Assembly: GCF_030272615.1 (NCBI RefSeq)
Contig: NC_081406.1
Location: forward strand, 239,928,422 to 239,992,421
DNA: 64,000 bases
Direction of reading: 5' to 3'
From: Cryptomeria japonica
Taxonomy: Eukaryota; Streptophyta; Pinopsida; Cupressales; Cupressaceae
Shown: one piece after another, positions 1 through 12,086 of the stretch
How the letters are laid out: every line of letters starts with the position of its first letter
Numbering within the stretch: position 1 is the first letter of the stretch
Program-made: the position numbers and the translations under genes
The notes under the pieces: model-generated
Told to the model about the DNA's origin: nothing
The model's database searches: none
What the model saw: the letters and a program-made list of their open reading frames with translations, nothing else

Positions 1-1
1 G

Positions 2-1083
2 AAACAATCTCCTAGGGATTGGTATTCCAAGATAAATGCATTCTTTCTTTCTCAAGATTTTATTAGAAGTAAAAACGATCCAAATTTATATATTAAACAT
101 AGTGAAGATGATATTGTGATTATTATTTTAAATGTAGATGATTTGATTCTAACTTCAAGGTCCAATAATTTGATTTCTAAAATTAAGTTTCAACTCAATC
201 AAAAATTTCAAATGACTGATTTAGGAATTTTACATTATTATTTGGGAATGGAAATTTGGTGAACAAGTAATGGTATTTTTCCACCTCAAAGTAAATATGC
301 TCATGATATTTTAGACAAGTTTAAAATGAATGATGCTAATCATGTTTCTACTTCTTGTGAATTAGGAACAAAGTTAATGCTTGATATGAATACTCCTATA
401 GTTGATGCTAATTTATATATACAACTAGTTGGAAGTTTAAATTATTTAACTCTTACTAGACCACATATTTATTATAGTGTGGGTTTAGTTTCTAGATTTA
501 TGTCTAAACCTCAACAAACTCACTTTAAAGTTGCAAAAAGAGTTTTAAGATATATTAAAGGAACTCTTAATGTTGGTTTATTTTATGATAAAAATTGTGA
601 TTTTACTTTAAAAGGATTTACTGATTCAGATCTAGGGGAGATCCCAACGATAGGAAATCTACTTGTGGATATTGTTTCTTTATTGGTTCAGGTGCCACTT
701 CTTGGAATAGTAAGAAACAACAATCTACGTCACTTCGTTCCATTGGAGATGAATATAAAGGATGCACTAATGCCTCTAAAAAACCCTTATGGCTTAGAAT
801 ATTGCTTGAAGATTTGGGGCTACCTCAACAAGATCTAATACCTTTGTATTGTGACAATCAAAGTGTCATTGTCTTGGCTAATAATCCTATCTTCAATGCA
901 AGGACCAAACTTATTGCTCTCCAACACCACTTTATTAGATAACAAATTGAGGACAAGAAAGTTTCACTTCTATATTGCAAGGGCAAAGATCAAGTTGCAT
1001 ATATTTTAACAAAGCCACTTTGTAAAGAGAAGTTCCAATTTCATTGTTAAAATCTTTGTTTGCAGCCGATTGAAGGGTTTGAT
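2..1083 (+). pseudogene. Ty1/copia polyprotein fragment: end of reverse transcriptase plus RNase H
   Basis: Conceptual translation gives the C-terminal part of a copia pol polyprotein, which copies the element RNA into DNA and degrades the RNA strand. From nt 2 the frame reads KQSPRDWYSKINAFF, then the RT active-site block VDDLILTS, DLGILHYYLGMEIW, then LNYLTLTRPHIYYSVGLVSR and the RNase H block CDNQSVIVLANNP. The start of the polyprotein lies left of the window. The copy is dead. There is a TGA at 260-262, a frameshift near 636 (the expected DP.DRKSTCGYC block continues in another frame) and a TAA near 941. The active-site YVDD of the family is NVDD here. A purine tract and an LTR follow directly. 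Family assignment is confident. Confidence 0.93.
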
Positions 1084-1104
1084 GTAAAATCTTCAAGTAA
1101 AGCT

Positions 1105-1113
1105 TAAGGGGGG
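1105..1113 (+). other. Polypurine tract of the copia element
   Basis: The purine run AAGGGGGG lies immediately upstream of the TGTTAGA LTR start and just after the RNase H remnant. This is the usual position of the plus-strand primer. Confidence 0.75.
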
Positions 1114-1412
1114 TGTTAGAATATTTAATCTTTACTTGGCTTAGGTTTATTTGTATTTAGTTTGGGATATTCCTTTGGGATCCCTACATGTAATTTTTCC
1201 TCTAGTACATGTGTTAGGACAAGTCATTTGTTTTATTTCTCTTTATTAAGGATTATTAGATTTCCTCCTTAAGAGGATTGTGATACTTTGCACACACATA
1301 TTATGAACGTTGACATTCATAGATATGGGAGTTACTTTGTATCTCCTCTCCTCATCTCTATTTAAGAGATGCTTCTCCTCTAATTATTCACTTTGGATAT
1401 CACTATAATGAG

Positions 1413-1488
<76 letters not shown>

Positions 1489-1583
1489 ACTTTTTCCCTT
1501 TTAAAAGCTTGTGTCTCCTCTTCAAGTTTTGGGCAATTGCTCTCAAGTTGCACTCTACTTTGGTAACATTACTTCAATCAACA
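1114..1583 (+). repeat. 3' LTR of the copia element
   Basis: The LTR begins with TGTTAGAATATTTAATC, a common start in plant copia LTRs, directly after the polypurine tract. The right end is placed at a CA near 1583. It is uncertain because the 5' LTR lies outside the window and no target duplication can be compared. A long CT microsatellite lies inside. Confidence 0.65.
1414..1484 (+). repeat. (CT)n microsatellite
   Basis: About 35 uninterrupted CT dinucleotides inside the copia LTR. Confidence 0.97.
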
Positions 1584-2142
1584 TACTTGGATTTATTTTT
1601 CATTTTCTTTCTCTTGTATTTCCTTTCAAAATTATTTGATAGGATTAATTTAATATAATAATAATATTATAATTTATATATTTTAATAATACTATATTTT
1701 ATTTATTTTATGTTTATTTATAATAGTTAAAAATTTATTTACTTGATTCATATAATTTAATTATTTTTATACAAACTATTTTTTATTTAAGAAATATAAT
1801 TTTTATTTTAAGAAATATTTCGCTTTATTCACATTATTCACTATATTATATTTTTTCATTTATACATTATTAATATTTTATTACAAAATATGTAAAATTT
1901 TAGAAACTTCGTAATTTTAATAAATATAAAGTATTTTAACACTAACATATGATATTAAGTTCTTATTTGTAATTTTGTGGGCTTGTCAATGTGGGGGTGG
2001 GTTTGTTATCATGTATTTGGTTATTCAACTAGTTTCTTCATATGGGTTTTTGGTCAAGGGCTACAACTAGAGGTTTTATTTGCCTAGTTCTTTCTTATCG
2101 GTATACCCATCTGAACCAAGGTTTTGTAATATTTTATATATA
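1584..2142. other. AT-rich spacer
   Basis: Very AT-rich DNA between the copia LTR and the TIR element. No ORF, RNA gene or repeat unit was recognised. Confidence 0.7.
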
Positions 2143-2146
2143 TTAA

Positions 2147-2190
2147 GGGTATATGCATGAAGTTGTGGTACCAAAAAGGTGCCACACTTC
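2147..2190 (+). repeat. Left terminal inverted repeat
   Basis: Starts GGGTATATGCA, with AAGTTGTGGTACCAAAA following. It pairs with 16880-16922 and is followed by a 17-A run. Confidence 0.88.
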
Positions 2191-2223
2191 AAAAAAAAAA
2201 AAAAAAAGCGCATAAGGCGCACG

Positions 2224-2291
2224 CACTATAGGGCGCGCGCCCTATAGGTTTGGTGTGCACACCAAGCCTATAGGGTGTGCGCCCTATAGTG
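2224..2291. repeat. 68-bp near-perfect palindrome of nested short palindromes
   Basis: The whole stretch folds around a centre at 2257/2258 (TTGGTGTGCACACCAA). Its outer arms start CACTATAGGGCGC and end GCGCCCTATAGTG. Each arm also holds a smaller CCTATAGG-type palindrome. It lies just inside the left TIR and is GC-rich against an AT-rich background. Confidence 0.9.
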
Positions 2292-2454
2292 TGCACACCT
2301 TATAAGGTGTATGTGCATTATAAACAGCAAAAAAACCTTGTTCCGCATTTCTGCATTCCAAACCTGTGTTTTGGCATTTTTGGGTGCTATTTTCTTGCGC
2401 TCACCCTTTGTAAAAGCTTGAAATTAGACACTAAGTTGTCCGTCTCTCATAAAA

Positions 2455-4422
2455 ATGCCACCACGCCATTGAAGAGCTCAAAGAGGTATGTATTTTTATT
2501 ATCTTATTGTCAATTTTTTTTATTAATTTGAAGATTAAACTAGGTTTATTGATTTAAATTTATTTTCATTATTAGAAAATGAGATTAGACAAGAAAATAT
2601 TGAAAACACTCAATCACCTCATCATGAAGACCATATTGAAGAAGAAGCACATCAAGAACCTCCTACAATCCCTAGACACCCCATAGGTACACAAGAAAAC
2701 CCATTAGGTCAAATAGAAAATAGCCAAAAAGAGCTTGAAGGTTTAATCACAAGGCTAAAAGATCCCACTGGAACAAACTCCCATAGGACAAACCTTGCCA
2801 ATTCTTTACAATCTATTGTATCTCACATACAATTTGTGAGTGGGCAAATAAATTTTTGGTCCCGTAAGAAGGAAGAACAAAATCAATTTTATGCTAACAA
2901 ATTATCATATGCGGCAGTGAAGAAAAAGAAAATTAATAAATTTGACTTGTGTGCTCTTTTTACGGACCCTCAAACGAATCAACCTTTACACCCTATATGT
3001 AGGAGATTCCCTATTCATTGGTGTCATCATGAAGGGATTAAGAACAATTTTTGGGATAGGTGGTGGATGGTATTTGATCAGCCCCCATGCAATAATCATG
3101 AGGTACCCCAATACTTTTTGAGAAAACTATACTGTGAGTTTGTCCTTAATGAGATCCCAAACTATTTTGATTTTCTAGATTTCCAAGGTAGAAGTGGGGG
3201 TTCCTTGCATGATAGAGAGGGTGCACAGTGTGATCCAAATCTCCCACCAAGACCCTTGGCCAAACCTATGGTGGAGCATGTTATTATTCCTTCCATTGTG
3301 AAGGAGAGTATTGAGGTCGAAACTCTAGACTCGATTAGCTCACTCACTTAGACCCTTATACAGTATGCTAGTCCTCTAGTAGAGGGTGATGCGAGTGATG
3401 ATGTTGATTCTTCTAGGCATCGAGTTCCAACTCATTTTTGTTGATCTTGTGGTTCTCTTTGCACTTATGATCCTAATAGTTCTGAGAATGCACGTGCATG
3501 AGCGGAGTTTGCTACAGAGAACATTGTCATGACAAAATCCTTGCTGAATGAAACATTTGGCATTGATAGCCAGGTGAATTTCATTTCAAGTTCATTTCAT
3601 TCTTTTTATTAAATCTTATATGTAAATTTGAGAATATATCTAAATTAGTAAATTATTATGATAAAAAATTAGGGTCAAAGTGTTCACAATACTAGTAACA
3701 TTCCTGCAGCACCCTTTTTCACTACTTCGTCGACTCCACAGGTATACAACGAGTGAAAAAATATAATTATTATATGTAGATAGTTGAACCTTATGTGAAT
3801 GATTTTCTAATTACTCATTTTGGATGTCAAATAGTTTGATGCTAGAGCTTCAACATCAACACCTTGTAGTGTATTTCATCGACAATCTTTCACCCAGGTA
3901 AACAATTTATCTTTAATGTTGTTATTAAATAATATAGATAGTTTTGGCGATTAATCAATATACTTTGTTTAATTTTCATATGTTGAATTCAGAGACTCCT
4001 CCTTCTGTTCACGCGTCAATGGAGCACGGTGTTGCTGCAGCGGTAGCAAGTTCAACTGCTTTAACAAAAGTATGAGACATATTTATAAATTTAGTAAATC
4101 TAGCATTACATTTGTTATCTTAATAATATGTTATTGAAAATTTTAACGACACTTGTATTTAGTTTAATTTATATTGTGATGCTTACAGGAGGGGCTTGTC
4201 ACTCCAGATCATGAACATGCACCTGTTGTGGATGAACATCATGATTATTTGTATGTGGTAAGTGACTATTCTATTACATGTCATTCTAAAATTCAATTTT
4301 TGTATATGCTAACATCATTCTTTTCATTATATGAGGCGGAGTTACAAAAAAGTCTGGAGAGGAGGTCGAGTGGACGTACTCGAAAGACACCTGCATCATA
4401 TACGTCTCCATCCCCTCGATAG
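2455..4422 (+). pseudogene. Seven-exon accessory ORF of the TIR element, function unknown
   Basis: Exons 2455-2485, 2576-3573, 3673-3741, 3835-3897, 3995-4069, 4189-4257 and 4336-4422 join in frame through GT-AG introns of 78-119 nt, giving 464 codons including the stop. It starts MPPRH and ends with a basic tail SSGRTRKTPASYTSPSPR. Exon 2 has an acidic, His-rich N-terminal part, then NFWSRKKEEQNQFYANKLSY, a HPICRRFPIHWCHH patch and WDRWWMVFDQPPC. A later HFC-x-SCGSLC patch could bind metal. No known domain is recognised. Four in-frame stops (TGA 2470, TAG 3349, TGA 3442, TGA 3499) are each one C-to-T change from CGA or CAG. The open frame between them, good splice sites and position inside the TIRs suggest it encodes a transposition partner protein. 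That role is inference. Confidence 0.72.
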
Positions 4423-4482
4423 GCAAAGATATCTTGTGATTTGTTTCCTTCCCGTAGAGGGAAATGAATAGAATAGGGTCCT

Positions 4483-4810
4483 ATGTTGTATGCCTATATG
4501 GCAATTTTGAACATATGTTTTGTATTACGAATATGTGACATTCTATCACCATATGGCTTTTGGCAAGCTCCTATTTGACTTTATTGGATACCATGTTGTA
4601 TGCCTATATGGAAAATTTGAACATATGTTTTGTATTACGAATATGTGGCATTCTATGTCCATATGGCTTTTGGCAAGCCCCTATTTGACTTTATTGGATA
4701 TCATGTTGTATGCCTTTATAGCAATTTTGAACATATGTTTTATTTTATGAATATGTGAAATTCTAAGTCCATATGGCTTTTGGCAAGCCTATTTGTTTGT
4801 ATTGGATATA
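4483..4810. repeat. About 110-bp tandem repeat, three copies
   Basis: The phrase TGTTGTATGCCTATATGG recurs at about 4484, 4594 and 4704, each followed by similar text through CATATGGCTTTTGGCAAG. It lies just 3' of the accessory gene. Short ORFs across it reflect the repeat and not a gene. Confidence 0.85.
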
Positions 4811-4984
4811 TTTGATAGTTTTAAAGGTATACAACGCTGCATGGATTTGTAGCTTTTTGGTTAATGCAAATCATTTATCATGGTTATCCATAATTGTAGT
4901 ACAAATGATTAGATGAATAATTGCACAAAGTTTATTATTACTTAAGCTTTGAACCTAAATACGTGTTTGTAATCAAAGACACAA

Positions 4985-7900
4985 GCCACCCCGACGCATA
5001 TGAGCTGATGGTTCAGTGTCACAACACAACCCCATAGGATCAGACAAAACATTCTTATGATTAAAGGGCATGGAGAAACGCGATGCCGAATATTGACAAC
5101 TTTGAGCAATTTGAGCATTTGTGTGATTTGGCTACTAGGGTGTGGCCCGCAATGATCGGGTGAGTTGGAGAGAAAAAAGAAGGCATTCCAAGTGTAAACC
5201 TGGCCACCTCGATGCATACGAGCTGACAGTTCGGTGTCACGATGAGCGAATTGAAAGATGGGGCATTGTGCAACTTTTCATTGAACTCATCTGACGCTTT
5301 TTGTCGTGATCGAGAAAGAGTCGCCACGAGCAACTAGATCCGAGTCTACCCAAACCGAGAGAGGATTTTTTACAGTTCCATAACATGACCTCGTAGGATA
5401 AGATAGATCATTCTTATGATTAATGGGCACGGAGAAACATGATGTCGAATATTGATAACTTTGAGCAATTTGAGCACTTGGGCGATTTGGCAGCTAGGGT
5501 GTGGCCCGCAATGATCAGGCGAGTTGGAGAGAAAAAATAAGGCATTACTAGTGTAAATGCAGCCACCCCGATGCGTACGAGCTGACAGTTCAGTGTCACG
5601 ACAAGTGGATTGAAAGATGGGGCATTGTACAACTTTTCATTGAACTCATCTGTCACTTTTTGTCGCGACTGAGAAAGAGTTGCCATGAGCAACTGGATCT
5701 AAGTCTACCCAAACCAAGAGAGGATTTTTTAGAGTACCATAACATGATCCCTTAGGATCAGACAGATCGTTCTTATGATTAACAGGCATGGAGAAACAAG
5801 ATGCCGAATATTGACAACTTTGAGCATTTTGAGCACTTAGGCGATTTGGCTTCTAGGGTGTGGCCCACAACTATCGAGCGAGTTGGAGAGAAAAAAGAAG
5901 GAATTCCTAGTGTAAACCAAACCACCCCAATGTGTATGAGCTGATGGTTCAGTGCCACGATGAGCGGATTGAAAGATGGGGCATTGTGCAACTTTTCATT
6001 GAACTCATCTGTCGCTTTTTGTCTTGACCGAGAAAGAGTCACCATGAGAAACTGGATCCAAGTCTACCCAAATCGAGAGAGGCATTTTTATAGTGCCATA
6101 ACATGACCCCATAGGATCAGATGGATCATTCTTATGATTAACGGGCATGGAGAAACGAGATGCCAAATATTGACAACTTTGAGCAATTTGAGCACTTGGG
6201 CAATTTGGCTGCTAGGGTGTGGCCCGCAACGATCGAGCAAGTTGGAGAGAAAAAAGAAGGTATTCCTAGTATAAAATTAGCCACCCCAACATATATGAGT
6301 TGACGGTTTGGTGCTGCGATGAGCAGATTGAAAGATGGGGCATTGTGCAACTTTTCATTGAACTCATATGACACTTTTCGTCGCAACCGAGAAAGAGTTG
6401 CCACGAGAAACTGGATCCAAGTCTACCTAAACTGACAAAGGATTTTTTATAGTGCCATAAAACAACCCCGTAGGACTAGACGAATCATTCTTATGATTAA
6501 CAGGCACGGAGCAATGCGATGCTGAATATTGACAACTTTGAGCAATTTGAGCACTTGGGCAATTTGGCTGCTAGGTTGTGGCCCGCAATGATCGGGAGAG
6601 TTGGAGAGAAAAAAGAAGGCATTCCTAGCATAAAATTGGCCACCCCAATGCGTACGAGCTGATGGTGCAGTGCCACGATGAGTGGATTGAAAGATGGGGC
6701 ATTATGCAACTTTTCATTGAACTCATCTGACACTTTTTGTCGTGACTGAGAAAGAGTCACCACGAGCAACTAGATTCGAGTCTACCCAAACCGAGAGAGG
6801 ATTTTTTAGAGTACCATAACATGACCCCGTAGGATCAGATGGATCATTCTTATTATTAACGGGCACGGAGAAACGTGATGCTGAATATTGACAACTTTGA
6901 GCAATTTGAGCACTTGGGCGATTTGGCTGCTAGGGTGTGGCCCGCAATGATTGGGAAAGTTGGAGAGAAAAAAGAAGGCATTCAAAGCATAAAACTAGCC
7001 ACCCTGATGCGTATGAGCTAATGGTTTAATGCCACGATGAGCGGATTGAAAGATGGGGCATTGTGCAACATTTTATTGAACTCATCTGACACTTTTTGTC
7101 GCGACCGAGAAAGAGTCACCACGAGCAACTAGATCTAAGTCTACCCAAACTGAGAGAAAAAATTTTAGAGTGCCATAACACGACCCCATAGGATCAGACA
7201 GATCATTCTTATGATTAACAGGCACGGAGAAACATGATGCTGAATATTGACAACTTTAAGCAATTTGAGCACTTGGGCAATTTGGCTGCTAGGGTGTGGC
7301 CCACAACAATCGGGCAAGTTGGAGAGAAAAAAGAAGGCATTCCAAGTGTAAACCTGGCCAACTCGACATGTATGAGCTGACATTTTGGTGCCGTGACAAG
7401 CGGATTGAAAGATGGGGCATTGTGCAACTTTTCATTGAACTCATCTGACGCTTTTTGTCGCGACCGAGAAAGAGTCGCCACGAGAAACTGGATCTAAGTC
7501 TACCCAAACTGAGAGAGTCTTTTTTACACTGCCATATAATGACCTCATAGGATCAGACATATCGTTCTTATGATTAACGGGCATGGAGAAACGCGATGCC
7601 GAAGATTGACAACTTTGAGCAATTTAAGCACTTGGGCGATTTGGCTACTAGGGTGTGGCCCGCAATGATTGGGTGAGTTGGAGAGAAAAAAGAAGGCATT
7701 CCAAGCATAAACCAAACCACCCTGATGTGTATGAGCTAACGGTTTAGTGCTGCGATGAGCGGATTGAAAGATGGGGCATTGTGCAATGTTTCATTGAACT
7801 CATCTGACACTTTTTGTCGTGAACGAGAAAGAGTCGCCACGAGCAATTGGATCCGATTCTACCCAAACCAAGAGAGGCTTTTTTAGAGTGCCATAACATG

Positions 7901-8652
7901 ACCCCATAGGATTAGGTGGATCATTCTTATGATTAACGGGCATGTAGAAACATGATGCCGAATATTGACAACTTTGAGCAATTTGAGCACTTGGCTGATT
8001 TGGCTACTAGGGTGTGGCCCGCAACGATCGAGTGAGTTGGAGAGAAAAAAGAAGGCATTCCAAGCATAAACCCAGCCACCCCAATGTATATGAGCTGATG
8101 GTTTGGTGCCACGATGAGCGGATTGAAAGATGGGGCATTGTGCAACTTTTCATTGAACTCATCTAACACTTTTTGTCGTGACCGAGAAAGAGTCACCACG
8201 AGCAACTAGATCCGAGTCTACCCCAATGAAGAGAGGCTTTTTTATAGTGCCATAACGTGACCCCGTAGGATCAGACACATTGTTCTTATGATTAATAGAC
8301 ATGGAGAAACGCGATGTCGAATATTGACAACTTTGAGCAATTTGAGCACTTGGGCGATTTGGCTGCTAGGGTGTGGCCCGCAATGATTGGGTGAGTTGGA
8401 GAGAAAAAAGAAGGCATTCCTAGTGTAAACCTGGCCAAATTGACTCATAAAAGTTGATGGTTTGGTGCCACGACGAGTGGATTGACAGATGGGGCATTGT
8501 GCAACTTTTCATTGAACTCATTTGTCGCTTTTTGTCACGACCGAGAAAGAGTCGCCACGAGCAACTAGATCCGATTCTACCCAAACCGAGAGAGGCTTTT
8601 TTAGAGTGTCATAAAATGACCCCGTAGGATCAAATGAATCATTCTTACATGT
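4985..8652. repeat. Tandem array with an exact 359-bp period (9 full copies plus two partial)
   Basis: A block starting GCCACCCCGATGCG recurs at 5203, 5562, 5921, 6280, 6639, 6998, 7357, 7716, 8075 and 8434, always 359 bp apart, with roughly 10% divergence between copies. The first copy (4985-5202) lacks an internal segment. The last (from 8434) degenerates near 8652. Most copies keep an 88-90 codon open frame on the minus strand (ending ..CSNCSKLSIFGI..FLHA). Since 359 is not divisible by three, this frame cannot read from unit to unit. The array lies between the 3' ends of the two convergent genes of the TIR element. Confidence 0.96.
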
Positions 8653-8936
8653 CACTAACATCGAGGAAAACCATGCCAAATTTTGACAATTTTTCACACT
8701 TTGAGTGATTGACAACAAATGAGCATTATTTACATCTTTTACCATATTAATAGGGTATACTTCATGAAATGATCCCATGTGATCTCTAATGGTCCAAAAT
8801 GACATTATTTACATAAAATCACACAAAACAAGACAAAAACATAATTTTTTATATTACAATGCCTCGAGTAATCAAAAATACTAGTCATGTACATATATCC
8901 AAATAAGATTGATATTACAATTTTTTACATTTACAT
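8653..8936. other. Spacer downstream of the transposase gene
   Basis: AT-rich DNA between the satellite array and the transposase stop codon. It probably holds the transposase 3' UTR. No repeat or gene was recognised. Confidence 0.5.
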
Positions 8937-11900
8937 TTAATCCAATGAGCCATCTGGATCTGCTCTACTCTTTATCGTGTCTAGTATGGCCTCATGGTCA
9001 GACTCATGAACCTTCCATAGGTTCTTGTTTAGTGGTCTACCCCCATATTTGATCAAATGAACATTTGAAGCTACAACAAGGTTATAATAATGAAGAATCT
9101 TCCTATGTGTCTCGAAGTCTTCAAACAACCACAAGTTAGACTTCTTCACTGGGTACCTTCTAAGCCATGTACCAGTAACAACTACTAATCTTGTGGGGTA
9201 CTCAATATTTTCTCCATCTACCATAGGGCGATCCAATTTCTTTTTTGTGTCCACACAATGACACAGATAATAATATGTTCCTTCTTCATTGTCTTCAGTT
9301 GCAATTACTACATAAACATGCCCTGCAATGATAAAGTGAGAAGAACTTAGCAAACAACTAAGGTAAAATATTAAAGTACAAAAATTGCATGTGGATAATT
9401 TACCTAGTTGGACTAAACTTGACACATGGTCAAAGTCAATTGATGCTTCCATCTGTGTGAGTTGTAGTGCACTTGGAGGTCAGTATGTCTCAAGTGGGAT
9501 TAGAGGTCTCATACACCATTCATCCACCCACTCCTTTGACTCACAGTCATTATAGGCACCATCTCTACATGAAGAACAATAACATGCCATCCACCGCATA
9601 TGGATAGTCCATGAACCTGCATTAGAGCTTTTGAAAGAGTGTAGCTCACTCGATCCTATCAATGTACAACAATCTTCTAATTTTGCAATGTTAGTATCAT
9701 CTACCAACCAAAAAAATCTGTGAACTAAAGACTTACCTTGATTACCTGGACCAATTGTACCATTGCACCATTGAAAAATTGATTTTGTATCTTTCAAGTT
9801 TGCATTTCCTTTGTACTTTAACTCTTCTTGTGCTAAAGCTCTTTTAATACATGCTCCTGCACCATCATGCTCCCCTTTTCCATGCCCAGCCTCAGAGAAA
9901 TTCCACATATGTTGAATAACAGTCAACTTATGCATCCTACTCAACCAATAAAACATCTGAGAGTTCTTAAATTGCGATGCACAATTATCTGACCATATGA
10001 TATGTTGACGGAATGAGATGTCTTGGCTAGCCAAATCATCATAGAATATCTGGAAACAACCTTGCACAAAATCTGTAGAGTGTGAGCGATCATCATTGAT
10101 GTAAAAATGATACTCCCTCAATATCTTCCTATCCTCTTCCATACTATCATGTGCATGAATGAATGCTATATGCACAAATATGGCAAATTGTGTGGAGTTG
10201 TAATATTGTGATTGCACCTTGTTGTGTGGTTGTAGTGTGTAGTTCTCTGCAAAGTCAACAATCGAAATGATTGTATGAAGTGGAAATGTGTCCTTGCATA
10301 GCTTAAATTGTGAGTCCAACCAATGAGCTCGATGGTTATGCCTTGCATACTCATACACTATATTCTCATGAAAGATGCCCATAAAATGATACACTGGAAT
10401 CTTCTCACTAACCAATTCACACCTTTTTGCTTCTTTTCCATCTTTTAGCATGTAGGCCACTGTCTTATATTTTCCAAATTCTACTAATCCATTACCAATT
10501 TCTTGTCCAATATCAATATGTTGATAAATTTGTAAATGTCGCAATCCATCACAATCAACACATGTGCCATCCAAGCAACACTTATTGTAATATACTTGGC
10601 CATCTACTCTTTCACATAAGATGCTAGATATGAATTCCCTTGAAGATATCGGTGGACCATTTATGTTGCATTCCTGCAAAACATTGTTAGCATGCAAATC
10701 TATACATATGTGTTGATAAACATCATAATGGTTAGAAAATTCAATATGTACTCTACAACAACAAGTTGTGCGTGTGTGATTTATTTTGACATAAAAAGGC
10801 TTTACCATTTCAAAGAACCTTTGACTAATTTTTATTTGAGGATACATATGTTGAAACTTGGCAAAAAATTGTGTTTGAGTCATATCCAAAAAATGTTTCG
10901 GATGTGGATCATGGATTTTACTACCAATCCTCTTTCTTACAACATCTCTTTGATTTGGAGAGACCCTTGTGTTATTCTTCCAAAAATCTTTAATTAGGGA
11001 TCTCAAGGCTTCAACAATTGCTTTATCTTTCCGTGGTAATCTACCGGAAAATGCCCACAACTCATTGTTATATGGATCCTCCGCTCTTTGTCGCCTTCCC
11101 AAAGCTCTCATTAGAGTTTTTCTACTTATCTTCAATTGTTTACTTGTCTTTCTAAGGAGGCGAGCTTTCTTAGTTTGAGTGCTTACAATTGTTGATGTAA
11201 TGACACGTCATGCGGCATTACTATCTTTTGTGTGTGAGTTAGAACCAACAGTATCATATGCATTCATCATATTCTTCACAATAGATTTGTCACTTGATTC
11301 AATTGATGTTCTTAGCCCAAGAATCTTCATTATAGGCCTAAATTTCAGATTTCTCATCATTTCAACAAATAGTTGACAGCTTCCTGTCTCATTTAAAGGC
11401 TCAAAAAATATTTTCCATATCCGGTTAGCATGTCTTTGACAAGTACGCTTCGGAAACTTGTCAACCATTGGTTTCAAAAAATTAGCATCAATATCAATCA
11501 AATACTTAGGCTTTCTATGCAAAACTCTAGGAGGTGTTCTCAAACTTTGAGTTATCTCAAGATTAGGAATGTCAACAACATTAGGGATAGGTGGCATACC
11601 TTCAAGCGGAGATGAAAATGATGACATACCTTGAAATTGAGGTGTAAAAGATGGTGTAGCTCCAATAATTGATGTCAATCGTGAAGTACTTGCAATGTCA
11701 AATGTCATAGAGGGAGTGCATTCAATATGAGATGTTGTAGACACCAACGGTGTGCCAATAAGAGATGGAGTGTCTTCAACTTGAGATGTAAGAGATGGGG
11801 TGCCTTCAACTTCAATTGTTGTAGACATGCTCTCAACCTCGAGATTCAATTGTCTCATTGCACGAAGGTTTTGCATCCATTGCCTTTGTGTGGCCAATTT

Positions 11901-12086
11901 TGTCTCTCTCTTAGATTGGATGGATATTTCATGTTCCTCTTCAATTGGCACCTCTTTAATTGACACCTTTTCTTCTATGGTATTCAATTTCCTTTGTTCA
12001 CGAAGTTTCTTCATTCATTCTCTTTTTTTTGCATTCTTAGCTTCACGCTCTTTCAGTGTTACATTTTTTGGTCGTTTCCTCGGCAT
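8937..12086 (-). pseudogene. DDE-like transposase gene of the TIR element, two exons, three in-frame TGA codons
   Basis: Exon 1 runs 12086-9404 and exon 2 9322-8937. They are joined through an 81-nt GT-AG intron that keeps the frame, giving 1022 codons plus a stop. The start MPRKRPKNVTLKERE opens a Lys/Arg-rich, possibly nuclear-targeting N-terminus. A Ser/Thr/Pro-rich stretch follows (about residues 90-190), then a helical region with NQRDVVRKRI, a Cys-rich patch (CCLDGTCVDC) and the probable catalytic core: D611 in VDFAENYT, D700 in WSDNCASQFKN, and E732 or D741 in FSEAGHGKGEHDGAGACIKR. A second Cys patch (CYCSSCRDG) lies near residue 840. The motif order resembles an RNase H-fold transposase. 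Related proteins occur, to my recollection, in many invertebrate genomes. TGA stops at 12015-12017, 11208-11210 and 9480-9482 each fit CGA decay. Transposase role confident, superfamily not. Confidence 0.82.
9323..9403 (-). other. Intron of the transposase gene
   Basis: 81 nt on the minus strand, starting GTAAATTATC and ending TTGCAG. Removing it joins SSLVQLG to HVYVVIATEDN without changing frame, whereas reading through gives an unrelated hydrophobic stretch. Confidence 0.8.

Noticed and set aside
5061..8205. Series of 88-90 aa minus-strand ORFs as a gene family
   Set aside because: They are the same segment of a 359-bp tandem repeat, with no start context, domain or reading through units.
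10166..10997. Other-frame ORFs inside the transposase gene
   Set aside because: Shadows of the long minus-strand frame.
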